The notes under the pieces are model-generated. The model saw only the letters and a list, made by a program, of their open reading frames with translations, searched no databases and had not been told where the DNA came from. From Xiphias gladius (Eukaryota > Chordata > Actinopteri > Istiophoriformes > Xiphiidae), in contig NC_053402.1 in the NCBI RefSeq assembly GCF_016859285.1, positions 25,422,556-25,486,555 of the forward strand: a stretch of DNA of 64,000 bases, in the 5' to 3' direction. Shown here in pieces: positions 24,740 through 51,878 of the stretch (position 1 is its first letter; each line of letters starts with the position of its first letter). Position numbers and translations under genes: made by a program.

Positions 24740-25405
24740 TGTTTTGGTGGGTTCTGGAGGCCGACAGGGAGGTCTTAAGGGTCCTGAAACGATTCTTGGA
24801 GTTGATACAGGGTTCCTTTAGTCCTTTAAGTGATTCTAGGGGTGACTGGGGGTGTTAGTCTTTGAGGAGGTTCTAGGGATTGATATGGGGGTTCATTGGG
24901 TGTGTTGGGGGGTTTTGAGGTCATATTGTTCCTTGAGGTGGTTGTAGGGGTAAACAGGGATGTTATTTGTGGCCTTGAAGTGGTTGTAGTAGGTCTTGAA
25001 GCAGTTCTTGGATGAACAAGGGGTTCTTTAGGTCCTTTAGCTGGATCCAGAGGTTTTAATGGTGGGTGACTAAAGGGGTTCATGAGGTCTTGGGATTTGT
25101 CTGTGTGTCGTGAAAGGCTTCTTTAGGTTTTTCGAGGAAGTTCTAGGGGTGACTGGAGGGGTCATTTGGGTTCTTGGTCAGTTTATGGGGGATCCGTAAA
25201 GTGGTTCTTGGGTAACTGAGAGGGTTCTTTAGGTCCCTCGGGAGGTTCTGGGGATCTTTTAGGTTTTTCTTGTTATAACTATGGGTTCGTTCAGTCCTCG
25301 AGGAGGTTCTAGTGGTGGGTGATTAAAGGGGTTCTTGAGGTGCTGCAGGTGTCGGGAGTGCTGTGTGTGTCGTGAGAGTTCTTAAGGTTCTTGAGGAGAC
25401 TCTGG
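24740..25405. repeat. Degenerate minisatellite, second block, between THOC6 and MED15
   Basis: Imperfect units of roughly 40 bp around 'gaggaggttctaggggtgac' and 'gggttctttaggtcct'. 'ccttgaggtggttgtagggg' here is the reverse complement of 'ctacaaccacctcaagg' in the block at about 4.9 kb. Confidence 0.75.
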
Positions 25406-25637
25406 GTGGGGCCGGGGGGGCTGATGGGTGGTTTGACCTCTCAGTTTAACGTCTCCACATACAGTTTAGAAATGACGTGTCACATCTTTTGTCTGGAGGT
25501 CATAAAGTGTCTCAGATGCGGCGTCGGTTGCTGCTGGGACCCTAAACGCCCCACGGCTGTCGGGTCGTCATGTTGTCAGGAGGATTTCATGTAGTCTGGT
25601 CCTGGTGCAACAGGTGCAGTTTTATCCAGAACAGTCC

Positions 25638-25643
25638 TTTAAT
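25638..25643 (-). terminator. Possible MED15 polyadenylation signal ATTAAA
   Basis: TTTAAT on the + strand gives ATTAAA on the coding strand, 214 nt after the MED15 stop. It is the common variant signal. I saw no canonical AATAAA closer to the stop. Confidence 0.4.
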
Positions 25644-25856
25644 GTTTGAAAAGAGCCGCCACAGAACATTTATGTAACACGTCAAAGTCTGAAGGCGACA
25701 AGGCGTCACTTTACCAGACAGATGAAACCGGTCTGAGATCAGATCAGACTGTAGTGTCCATGTACACAGTGTGAGTGTGTGTGTGGGTGCGTGTGTGTCG
25801 GCGATGGTATTACTGTGGCTGCAGCAGGTGGTGTCAGGTGAGCGGTGGGCGGGGCC

Positions 25857-42131
<16,275 letters not shown>

Positions 42132-42260
42132 CGCACGAATTCGGTCTTTTTGGAGGATTTTTTCCACCGGAGTTGAATGTTTTCCTTCTGTTCTTCCGTC
42201 TTCCGCTCCGAGGAAAATGGCGGTTGCTAGCGCCGCCTGCAGGACGGATGTTGAACTGCT
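42132..42260 (-). promoter_or_regulatory. MED15 promoter: YY1 and ETS motifs
   Basis: Just upstream of the MED15 start, the + strand reads AAAATGGCGG (42214-42223, YY1 type) and two CTTCCG ETS sites (42193-42198 and 42200-42205). The surroundings are CpG-rich, as in a TATA-less housekeeping promoter. The frame stays open about 200 nt upstream of the ATG, but without a family-like N-terminus. Confidence 0.5.
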
Positions 42261-42487
42261 CACTGCAGCTGCTGCACCGGCGGGGGGCAAAGATCGGCCC
42301 GCGCTCGCAGTGCGGCCCTGCAGACACAACATGCGGCCCCTGAAGTTTTCCCGTCATGCTTTGCAGGCGTTTTCACGGGTGTGCTGCAGGTTTAAACAAA
42401 GTTTAAATAAAGCGATGAAACGCGCTGATTAAACTGCCATTCAACCGTAAAAGCAGCGGGTCACTGAGTGTGTCTGTGTGTACGAGT

Positions 42488-42704
42488 CAGAGCTGCAGCC
42501 ATTAGTCGGTCAATCGATCAGTCAGTCGATCGATTAGTCGACTGAATGATCATTTAGGCAAAAACAGCAAACATTCCCTCCAGCTCCTGAAATTTGAGAT
42601 TTTTTTCTCTGTTTTCTGACATTTGACAAATAAAAGTCTTTGAATAATTGAGAAAGTAATTGGCAGAGGAATCACTAAATAAAATAATGGTCGTCCCAGC
42701 CCTG
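42488..42704 (-). mobile_element. hAT-like MITE, copy 12
   Basis: Both ends are readable: CAGAGCTG at the left and CAGCCCTG at the right form the terminal inverted repeat CAGRGCTG, typical of hAT elements. It sits 360 bp upstream of the MED15 start. Confidence 0.75.
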
Positions 42705-42944
42705 ACGTGTCATTTTTTTGTCCCAGGCCACAGTTAATGATTTTTTCTATTTTTTTAAGATGATGAAATAAAAAGTAAGAGTGTGTTAAGTTTTAAAGAA
42801 AGGCTGTTTTTTATTACTGGATTGATTTGTTTTCGCTTCAAACAAGTCGTTTGACCAGAGGCGGCCAAACCTCTGGAAATAACTGCTTTTTATTACGTCT
42901 ATTAAATCTCTAGATGATGATTTCAGATGCATCCACATGGAAAC

Positions 42945-43375
42945 CAGTGGTGGAGGAAGGGCTCTGGTCCCTTAAGTAAGAAATCAGCATCAGAATGTAC
43001 TTAAAGTACCAAAAGTAAAAGTACTAACTATGCAAAATCGTGTATATTATATTGTTAAATTCTAATTATCGATGCATTCCTGTGTTCATCACTCTAATTT
43101 TGCGGCTGGTGAAGGTGGAGCTGATTTTAACAGCTGCTGGGTATTCTGTGAATTTCCCCCGGGATCAGTGACCTATAATAATATATCGTCATTTATTTAT
43201 TGACTGTATTTTGTATTATTGATCTGAATCTGCAGAGTAACCACAGTTATCCCATAAATGTATCGCAGTAAAAAAGTGCAGCGTCTGCCTCTGAGATGTG
43301 ATGGAGTAGAAGTAGAAACAGGAAATGGAGACACTCAAGTAAAGTACGAGTAGTCGAGTAAATGCATTTAGTGAG
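42945..43375 (+). mobile_element. Fish dispersed repeat (CAGTGGTGG family), second copy
   Basis: Begins cagtggtggaggaagggctc, contains 'aaagtaccaaaagtaaaagt' and ends 'gtacgagtagtcgagtaaat'. Shorter 3' fragments occur at about 50765-50872 and, very decayed, at about 3205-3335. Confidence 0.75.
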
Positions 43376-45424
43376 TTGCCGTGAAAGAAAAAGAAATATT
43401 GATGTGTCCACTAGATTTTATCTGACGTCCAACACCGTCTACATGTTGTGAAATTGTTAAACTAATCTTTGCTGAGCCAACTCTCCACATGAACCCGGTT
43501 TCACATCCAGTCAAATCTGCTTTTACCTGCTGCAGCAGGCGATTCACGTTTGGTTTGATGAATAGCTCCGACTGAGATACTCCAAGTTCAGCCCCGGGAG
43601 TTTACCGTCTAATATCTGATGGAAAAAAAGTGTTGTAGTGCAGCCGAGCAGCAGGAGGCGCCAGCAGCCTGTTCCACCAGGGAAACCTGCGGCAGACCGA
43701 AGCTGGAGCTGAACTCCCGTCAGGTCCCGTCTGGAGAGGATCCCGGGCAGGTCTGTGGCGTCTGGACTTCAGAGGGTTTACAGAGAAATGTTTAGTCACC
43801 GCAGAGATGAATCATCGGCTCAACACCTCATTTTTCTAACAAATGGTAAAACTGTTAAACAGCTGCCGTGAACTGATCTGAGGTCTGTCTGTAACGGTCA
43901 AGTCGGTTTTATTCATATAGCAACCGGATCACGGCAGAGGTCATCTCAGGGCACTTTCCATGTAGAGCAGGTCGAGACCAGGACTAGTAGTTAATAGTTA
44001 TGTTTACAGAGACCCGACATTCCCCCGTGAGCAAGAGCTTGGCGACAGCGACAAGAAAAACGTCCCCCTGACAGGTAGGAACCTTGACCAGAACCAGGCT
44101 TCAGTCTAAAGAGATATTCTACATGGCCAAAAGTATGCAGACACTCAAACACTTCCTCATCACTTTGTGCACAGGGGCGTTTCCATCAGACCTGATTCGG
44201 GTCTAGTCTTGGTCCTCAGGCCGGTCTCAGGATAGGTTCTCTATTATCTTGGACTTGTCCTGGTTTTGCAGGCGTTGGACTCGGGCTGGACTTGACTCTG
44301 CATCGCGGATCCTGGCTGATTTCAGTATCTTGGGTGTTTTGACTCGAACTGTACCGAGTGTTGCGGATGTCTACACTTGTCTCGGCATCTTGGTACGGCT
44401 GCAGTAGTACGGCCTTTTGACTCGGACTGATCTCTGTCTCGCAGGTCACGGTCCAAGTCCAGTCCAAGTCAACATACCCACAAGACAAGTCCGAGTTAAA
44501 GCCGTTATGGTGACTCAGACGTGTCTCTTGGATGTTTTGACCTGGACATGGCTGTCCGCATACTTTTGGCCACGTGTTTCCGATGCTTAACCTCTTGACG
44601 CCCAGATTCACTGACCGGTCCAGGTTTCGTGCGAGGACAGCGGCTGATATCATGACACTCAGCGTGTTTGCACGGCAGCATAGAATTGTGAAAAAGAGAT
44701 GAAGCAGGTAAATTATGCACATTTCAATTCTTACAAAGTCACGACACCACTGTGCTGTATACTATCTAAAGGTGATGTATTTGTAAGGCTTTATTTCCAA
44801 TTTATTATGAAATATCAGTGTATCAGTGTATGTTTACCTCCTGTTCACAGTTTTGCTTCCTCCCTTAATAATGTGTTCAAGGTGTTTACATCCTTTCCAA
44901 GGCCTCCGGTTTTAAAGAAAAAAGAAACAAAGGGGTCTTCACACATCCCGTAATTTTAAAGAGACCTCCGGTTGAACGCTGCTCAGTCCTGGAGTCTGGG
45001 CCTGGGTCCCCCTCAGGGGGATCCGTTGAGTTCCTCCACAGGCACAGAGGTTGTTAAAGACGAGGCCTCGGCTGGACGTCGGGACGTTTGACGCGGACTC
45101 CGTTGTCTTCGGTTACGCTCGTCTTTTCTCAAGGTTTCAGCAAAAACGAAACCGCAAATGGTGTGATGATAAACTGCTATTAAGCTTTAATTAGCCAAAC
45201 GACGCTAGGGAAGTTTCGGCGACACAAATACTACCCCGGACGTTTAACACTATAAAATGTAAACAATTTCAAAGACTTCTGTTCTTGAAGTTTTACCCGT
45301 CTTTGCCATTTTTGCAGACGCTTCGCCTCCGGCTTAGAAATGACTAAAGTCCACCGTGGACATTAAAGGGTTAAGCGTGGATTCACGGTAAACTCCTCTC
45401 TGTTGGAACTACACGACCGTCTGT
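43376..45424. other. MED15-REV-ERB divergent intergenic region
   Basis: Besides the repeat at 43.9-44.1 kb it is unique sequence with one CACGTG (44571). No coding exon was recognised. Confidence 0.45.
43895..44112 (+). mobile_element. Fish dispersed repeat ('gagcaggtcgagacc' family)
   Basis: 'ggcactttccatgtagagcaggtcgagacc...cagagacccgacattcccccgtgagcaagagcttggcgacag' follows a common fish interspersed repeat as I remember it. It ends with 'agaaccaggcttcag'. The class (SINE or LINE 3' end) is unresolved. Confidence 0.6.
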
Positions 45425-46028
45425 CCGCCTGCACTTCCCACAATGCCTCACTCTGTCTGGGAGCAGCGGGCGGCTCCACGTGCTCGGGGATTTAAACAAG
45501 CACCTACTACACCGAGGAAGAAGAGGAGGGGCGGGAAAGTGTGTCACTGGGGCACGAGGCGCTCCCCGCGGTCACATGGTCCCGTTTTCTGCCGCGTGCG
45601 GGCACGGCGGCCTCCGCACGCTCACGTCATCGCCGCCGTCCGGCAGGGCGCGCGCCCTGTTTGAAAAAATACAGAGCGAGAGAGCGAAGCGCGTGCAGCA
45701 GATGACAGGCTCCTCGTGCGGCACACGGACGTCACTTCTTCCAGTCAGTCAGTAGAAAAGTAGAGCAATGGAGTAGAGTCCCGGTGGAGACACTTCTTCT
45801 TCTTCTGGTTCCGGTTCTGGTTCTGGTTCTGGTTCTGGTTCTTCTTCTTCTTCTTCTGGTTCTTCTTCTTCTTCTTCTTCTTCTGGTTCCGGTTCTGGTT
45901 CTGGTTCTTCTTCGGCGGCGTGTTTTCCTCCTGTTTTACCGATGCTGTTGGTGACGCGGGCGGAGCGGCGCCAAATCTCCGGGATTTTTTAAAAGACGCT
46001 GACGTGAGTGACTCTGTCGGAGCTCGGG
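45425..46028 (+). promoter_or_regulatory. Presumed promoter and 5' UTR of the REV-ERB gene
   Basis: GC-rich sequence with a consensus E-box CACGTG (45477-45482). Nearby, GCACTTCCCACAATGCC (45431-45447) resembles the right half of a ZNF143 site. No TATA box is seen. A TTC/GGTTCT tract (45795-45912) lies in the probable 5' UTR. REV-ERB genes are known targets of CLOCK:BMAL1 through E-boxes, so this site is plausible. Confidence 0.45.
45795..45912. repeat. (TTC)n/(GGTTCT)n tract in the REV-ERB 5' UTR
   Basis: Alternating runs of cttctt and ggttctggttct hexamers end 116 nt before the start codon. The tract is strictly pyrimidine/G on the + strand. It contains no ATG on the sense strand, so it adds no upstream start. 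Confidence 0.85.
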
Positions 46029-49000
46029 ATGACGACGACCGCCATGGACACAAGCGGCGGCGGCGGCGGCGGCACAGGTGAGCGTCGCTCCCCCACGCAC
46101 CCTCCTCACCCTTCCTCCCCCAGAATCAAAGCAAGATGATGATGATGATGGCGCGCGCGCCGCGTGCGTGTGTTTAATCTGAGTTTGCAAAGTGCCGAAC
46201 TGTCAGTGTGAGTTTGAGGACTGTCGGAGACTTCAGTGTCAGTCTGACAACTTCACTCCAGACGCTTTGTGCTTTGTGTTGTTGCAAAAAACGTCCGATT
46301 TTTACGGCGGATCTTGCGCGAAGAGAGTCGGGCTGCAGGTGTGAGCGGAGCGCCGCGCGTCAAAGGGCAGCGTGTCGGATGCAGGTGAACCTGGGCCAGA
46401 ATAAGACCTAAGACAAGACCAGTCCGCGTCTCAGCGCGTCCCTGCTCTGCCTCTGTGTTTGGGCGCCAAACGGCAGCGGGCTCTGGGGGAAGTGAAGTCA
46501 ATGAACAGGCCTTTAATGAGCTGAGTTTTGACGCGCGATGCGGCGTCTTAAGCCGCTCCGCTAGTGCGGAAAGAGCTTTAATGAACCTTCGCCAAGGAGT
46601 TGGTCTGCCTGCCTGTCTGTTTATCTGCCTGCCTGTCTGTTTATCTGTCTGCCTGCCTGTCTGTCTGCCTGTTTATCTGTCTGCCTGTTTATCTGTCTGT
46701 CTGCCTGCCTGTCTGTCTGCCTGTTTATCTGTCTGCCTGTTTATCTGTCTGTCTGTTTATCTGTCTGCATGTTTGTCAGCAGGATCACACAGAAACTCCG
46801 GAACCTATTTGGGAAGAACCCGTTAGCTTTGATTGTTTCGTAAGAATTTGACGTTTTCCCTCCGAGGTCTGGTGTCTGCTGTTCGGCAGCGGCCTGGGCG
46901 GAGGTCTGGGCTCGGTCTGCTTCATTAGTTTCGCGGTTCCTGTTCAGTTGAGTTTCACTCTGTGTTTTTGTTGCGGCGCGTGCACCGCTCCGTTCCGCCC
47001 GTGCGTGTCCTGATTGTCTGTGATGTCCGCGCGGTGTCGTGGCGGTTTCTGGATCCTGCAGGTTCACGCTGATCCCGGTGGCGTTTACCTCGAGTAAAAG
47101 CGTGAAGACCCGACGTGCAGGCGGCTGTGGGGACCGGCAGGAGTATTCAAGTCAGGCAGGGGGTTAAAAACCCGGGTCCAGCTGCCGGTTTCACACCGAC
47201 TCACCCGGGCGCACGTCCGCGTGTCTGAGGCGGGTCATCACGGGGACCGTCACCGTGATTCGTGTTGTGTTTCGGGGAACTGGGTCACGATGACAGCGGT
47301 CGCTCGGTCGGTCGCTCGGTGTCAGGTGGATCAGCCTGGTTGTGTGTGCGCGTGTGCGCGTGCGCGTGCGCGAGCGCGCCCCAGCGGCCGTCGGCGGTTC
47401 ACATGGACCGGCAAACCGAGCCATGTGCGCTTTGTTTTCACTGGGCTCCGCCGGCTGCGATTGGCTGCTGGTCAGACTGAGCTCATTGCATAATTCTCCT
47501 CCTCTTCCTCCAGTAGTACGCCACATATACCGCAGCAAACACGGATCGTATGTTATATAAATTCCGGTGGACTGTTCCTTTAATAATAAGACACGCTTCG
47601 TCCTGCTGCCAGCGTCACTGGGATCAAACCTTCGACAAACGTCCCAGAACCTGGACTGGTTGTGAGGGTTCACCTGTTCCGAACTGCTTCGGACGGGATT
47701 CATATGTCGATGAGTTAAACAGGAGCGTTTAATGGCCATTTTCCCTTCAGCTCAGTGTTAGAAAACAAATCAGAGATAAGCAGGTCATTTCATCTCCAAA
47801 TATTTGCTAAGTGGACTGAAGCTTGAACATGATGCTTCACCGACCCTGTGGGCCACATGAGCAGGAAGCGGGTGCTGGACGTGGGGCTGAAAGGCACTGA
47901 GGCAACACTGGGCAGCGCCCTCTGCAGCCACAGGGGTGATCACGGAACGCTGGCGCCTCAAATGCCGTTGGGCTTCCGGCCCGAGCGGTTAAGGTGCTGG
48001 AAGCAGCGTAGCCCTGCAAGCTAACGGCTCCTGTACAGGAAACAATCAGTCGCTAAGGCAACAAACAGGAAATCGTCGTCTCAGCTCAGCGATCACGCTG
48101 TCCCCCTCACGTCTAGTCGGCATTCAGCCGATGCGATCTGGACCCACAGCGGCTGTGTGCCAAAATCTAGATGCTAGGAGCCGGTGTCTTCGCCTCTGCC
48201 ACGACGTCCGCACTGAGAATGCAGAGCTAGCTTCTTCTAGCCGGTGGTGTGTGACGCACTTCCCACGGGAGGTCACGGTGCAGGAACAGGCGTCGGGGGC
48301 GCGGAGTGGGAGCGAAAGAGGCGCCATTTTCAAAATGAAGTCGCAGCTGTCAGGTCGAACAGCGGCATAATGTTGCTTTAAGAAAAGATATAAAAGAAAC
48401 ACGAGGCGAGATAATAAGACGAGCCGATGAGCAGGATTCAAAAAGAAAAAAACAAAATAGAAGTAAACTAAAATACAATAAGCCTAGGAGCTGTCACAGC
48501 TGTAATTCATGTTGAACATACCTGTAATAAGTCATCTAAAAGCATGTTAAATCACATGTGAAATACATATTTGTCATGTTGAATAAATGGATATTTAATG
48601 CTAATTATGTTCAGACAACACATATATATGTTTGCCTACATTCATCTTATTATAATATCAGATTAATTCCAGTCTGATCTCAAGTAATCGGATGTAAAGT
48701 GTTTCATATCTGATACTGATCCGTTTTTCTTTTTCTGGCGTGGCGGCACAGGATTAGATCAAATCCTGCAGGACCTTGTCACGTGACACGGAGCTGAAGT
48801 CGGTCTGAACGTGGCCTAGTTCTGGATTAAAGAAAGCGGAGTCCGCTTTTGTAAACTGGTTTGTGTCTGTGTGGTGGTTTGGTGGTTTTGAGCCTCTTTG
48901 CAGACGTCCTGCGTCTCTTTGTGGACACTTTGAGTCTCTCTCCGGTTGTTTTAATTGTTCACATTGGGCTGCACTGGTTTTCAACAGAGGGAATGTGGCC

Positions 49001-50080
49001 TAGCTCTGGATTAAAGTAGACGGACTGTGTTGGTGCTGTTTGTGAGGGGTCTTCAGAGACCGCATGTCCGTCAACTGACTCCTTAAATGTGGATCCATAC
49101 TGGATTTATAGGCCGTACTTTACTGTAAACTTTGAGGAGCTGCTGGTTCCAGGCGTCGTTCTTCTTCAAGGATCACAAACTCTCCTGGATAATGTAACTC
49201 TACTTAAGGTTTATGTTCTGACCTCCGTTGGTCTCTAAACACTACAATACCCACGAGTCTGCGCTGGTGTTGCTATGGAGAAGGATACAGTCAGTGAATT
49301 TGAAATACTTAATCCTGTAAACTGGAAACTTCAGCTGACTGTTACCCTGAAGCTCAGTGATTGGCTGTTTGTTAGTGCAATGCACCTTGGGAGTCGTAGT
49401 TGACTTTTGTCCTACAGTTTTTAAATTTCACAGGTGTTTTGTAGCTTTGACTATGTTTTCTGACACAGTTGGAGCAGGAGAGTTTAAACTGTCGGTCTCC
49501 AACACTGAACACGACAAACATGAAGCAGGCTGATTCTGCGGGGACCAGGACCTGGACTACCCCCCTCACACGTCTCTAATCTGGATCCAGGACAGTCAGT
49601 GTGGAAGGAAGCTGACCAGGTCAAAAAGAAAAGCTTAGAGGAGAAACTGTGAGGACACAGAGTTGTTTCTGGTTTGTTTCTAGTCCTTCAGTACAATGTG
49701 TCCCCGATCCTGATCCTGATCCTGATCCTGATCCCGATGCAGACTGTGAGCCACAGCCTCTCCTGTTTTTTTTTGGTTTGTTTTGTTTGTTTTTTTGGGG
49801 GGGGGGGGTTTCCTACCAGATAAGCGGCCGGCTGTTAAACAGGATCATTATAATTGTTATTTTAAATGGCAGAAAACTGGGGTCCTTTTAATTAACGGCC
49901 TCATTAATGGGAGATAATTTAATGGGAGTCTTTTTTCTTTTTTCTGTGACATGAACTTTATCATAGATTTAATGATGAAGTCTGATCCTGTATTTTACTC
50001 ACAGTCCGTCTCCCTCAAAACCCAATAGAACGACTGTGAAGCCTCAGTCTGTTACATGAACGTAGGTCTGCACAAGCGTA

Positions 50081-50111
<31 letters not shown>

Positions 50112-51836
50112 TGGTAATGAATGGCATGAACGTGAGAGTGTGGGGGGGGGGCGTCGGTGTAGGCAGCAGGTCTCGGGCCGGTCTCGTTGTGGAGCCGGCT
50201 GTGTGGAGGAGGCACGTGGCTCAGGGGCGTGACTACAGAGGACACACGAGCCTCCCCCCGAGTCTGCACGAGGGAGCGGGAAGGGGGGGGGGGCAGAGCT
50301 GAAACAGCAGCAGGTTGAAACAAACTGTTCATTGAAGACACACGTGCTCTGTTTAGATTTACACCTAAAATAGATTCAGACTCTATGGACATTTTCACTT
50401 TTCACTCTTTATTGTCCTGTTGTAAGAGTCTGAAGACTCAGTGTAAACGAGATGCACAACATTTTCAAGTGAACATGAAACTCTTCATTCACAACTGTGT
50501 AAAACAAAGATCCAAACTTTCTCTTGTTTAAGCCTCTTAAATGGGAACATTTTCTGTTTGTTGTTGCTTTAAACCAGGACGGTAACCTGAGTCTTTTTGG
50601 TTAATTTGGTTCATTGGATTATTGTCACTGATGTATTAACACCCATGCAGTGTTTTTTTTTTTTAAATGTGGCTTTTCGCTACGTTATTCACTGTCAGTC
50701 AGTTAAACCTATAGCACTGCGTCATATTTAAGAAACCAATCATATTTCATGTGTGCGGCCTTTTCCTTTTAAAGCTGTCGGAGACACGTAGAAGCGTAGC
50801 GCAGTAAAACGTCCGGCATCTCCCTCTGCGGAGGAGGACAAGTGTAAAGTGGCAGAAAACTGGAGGTACCTCTGAATTAAACCGTCGTCCACAGCACTGG
50901 AGTGACGTTACTTCTTTTTGACCCCGATGGACCGACGGCGATTCGATAATGGAGCTAAGACTCAGAGTTATCAGCGGGATCCGAAACTGATCAGTGGTCT
51001 AACTGCAGTGTTCCAACAACAGCGAAGACTTCAGACCACATAAGCTCATAAAGTCACCTCATACTGCATGTAGAGTATCTTTTAATCTAATGGTCTCCCT
51101 TATTTCCCCCTATAATATTTCTGTGATATTGCTGTAGTATCGACCTTCAGGGCCACTTACTAGCCTTTCTGGAGCGTTTACATCTCTGAGTGGAGCTGGC
51201 TCAGTTTTAATGGCACGGCGTCTGTGTGTGCATTTAAAACTGCAGACCTGAGGCCTTATGAATGGTTTACCATTATTTATGACTGAGTTATAACTGAACA
51301 GAAACACTCAGACATGTTTTTAACCACAACATCAGATTTAAACAGGACACGCTGATGCAACGGAGTCTTGATTCACACAACAGAACGGAAACGTCTTCAC
51401 TCCACAGTGTCATAAAAACAGCTCTCACCATCAACGCGTCACATTTACTGGGCTGTTCTCTCTACATCTGGACTAGTTTGAGTTTCACACACTGATCCAC
51501 AGTTCTGTTTTTTTAATAAATGGTTCTACCATATTAAGTCTGCAGCTGTATCAGTTCTGTGTTGCTCTCCAGATTTCTCCTGTTTTTGTTCTGACTTGAA
51601 TAAACTTCAGTCAGAATGGTTTGGGAGACAAACTCGAGGCCCGAAGTTACATTCAAGGACCAGTTTTAACGTTCTGGAAAATACGGGTATTTGCTTTGTG
51701 TCTGAGGGCGAGATCAGAAGATCCACGTCGGTCTCATGTCGACGTCACTGATGAAAGACAACAACCATAATAATAATAATAATAATAATGATAATAATGA
51801 TGATGATGATGATGATCCCAACGTGGCTGGGACGAT

Positions 51837-51878
<42 letters not shown>

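Noticed and set aside
42132..42332. N-terminal extension of MED15 upstream of the ATG at 42131
   Set aside because: The frame is open but the extra residues are unlike any MED15, and the ATG aligns with the human start.
47972..48000. tRNA A-box-like sequence (cccgagcggttaaggtgctgg)
   Set aside because: No B box (GGTTCGAATCC) at the right distance and no cloverleaf could be drawn; at best a decayed tRNA-derived fragment.
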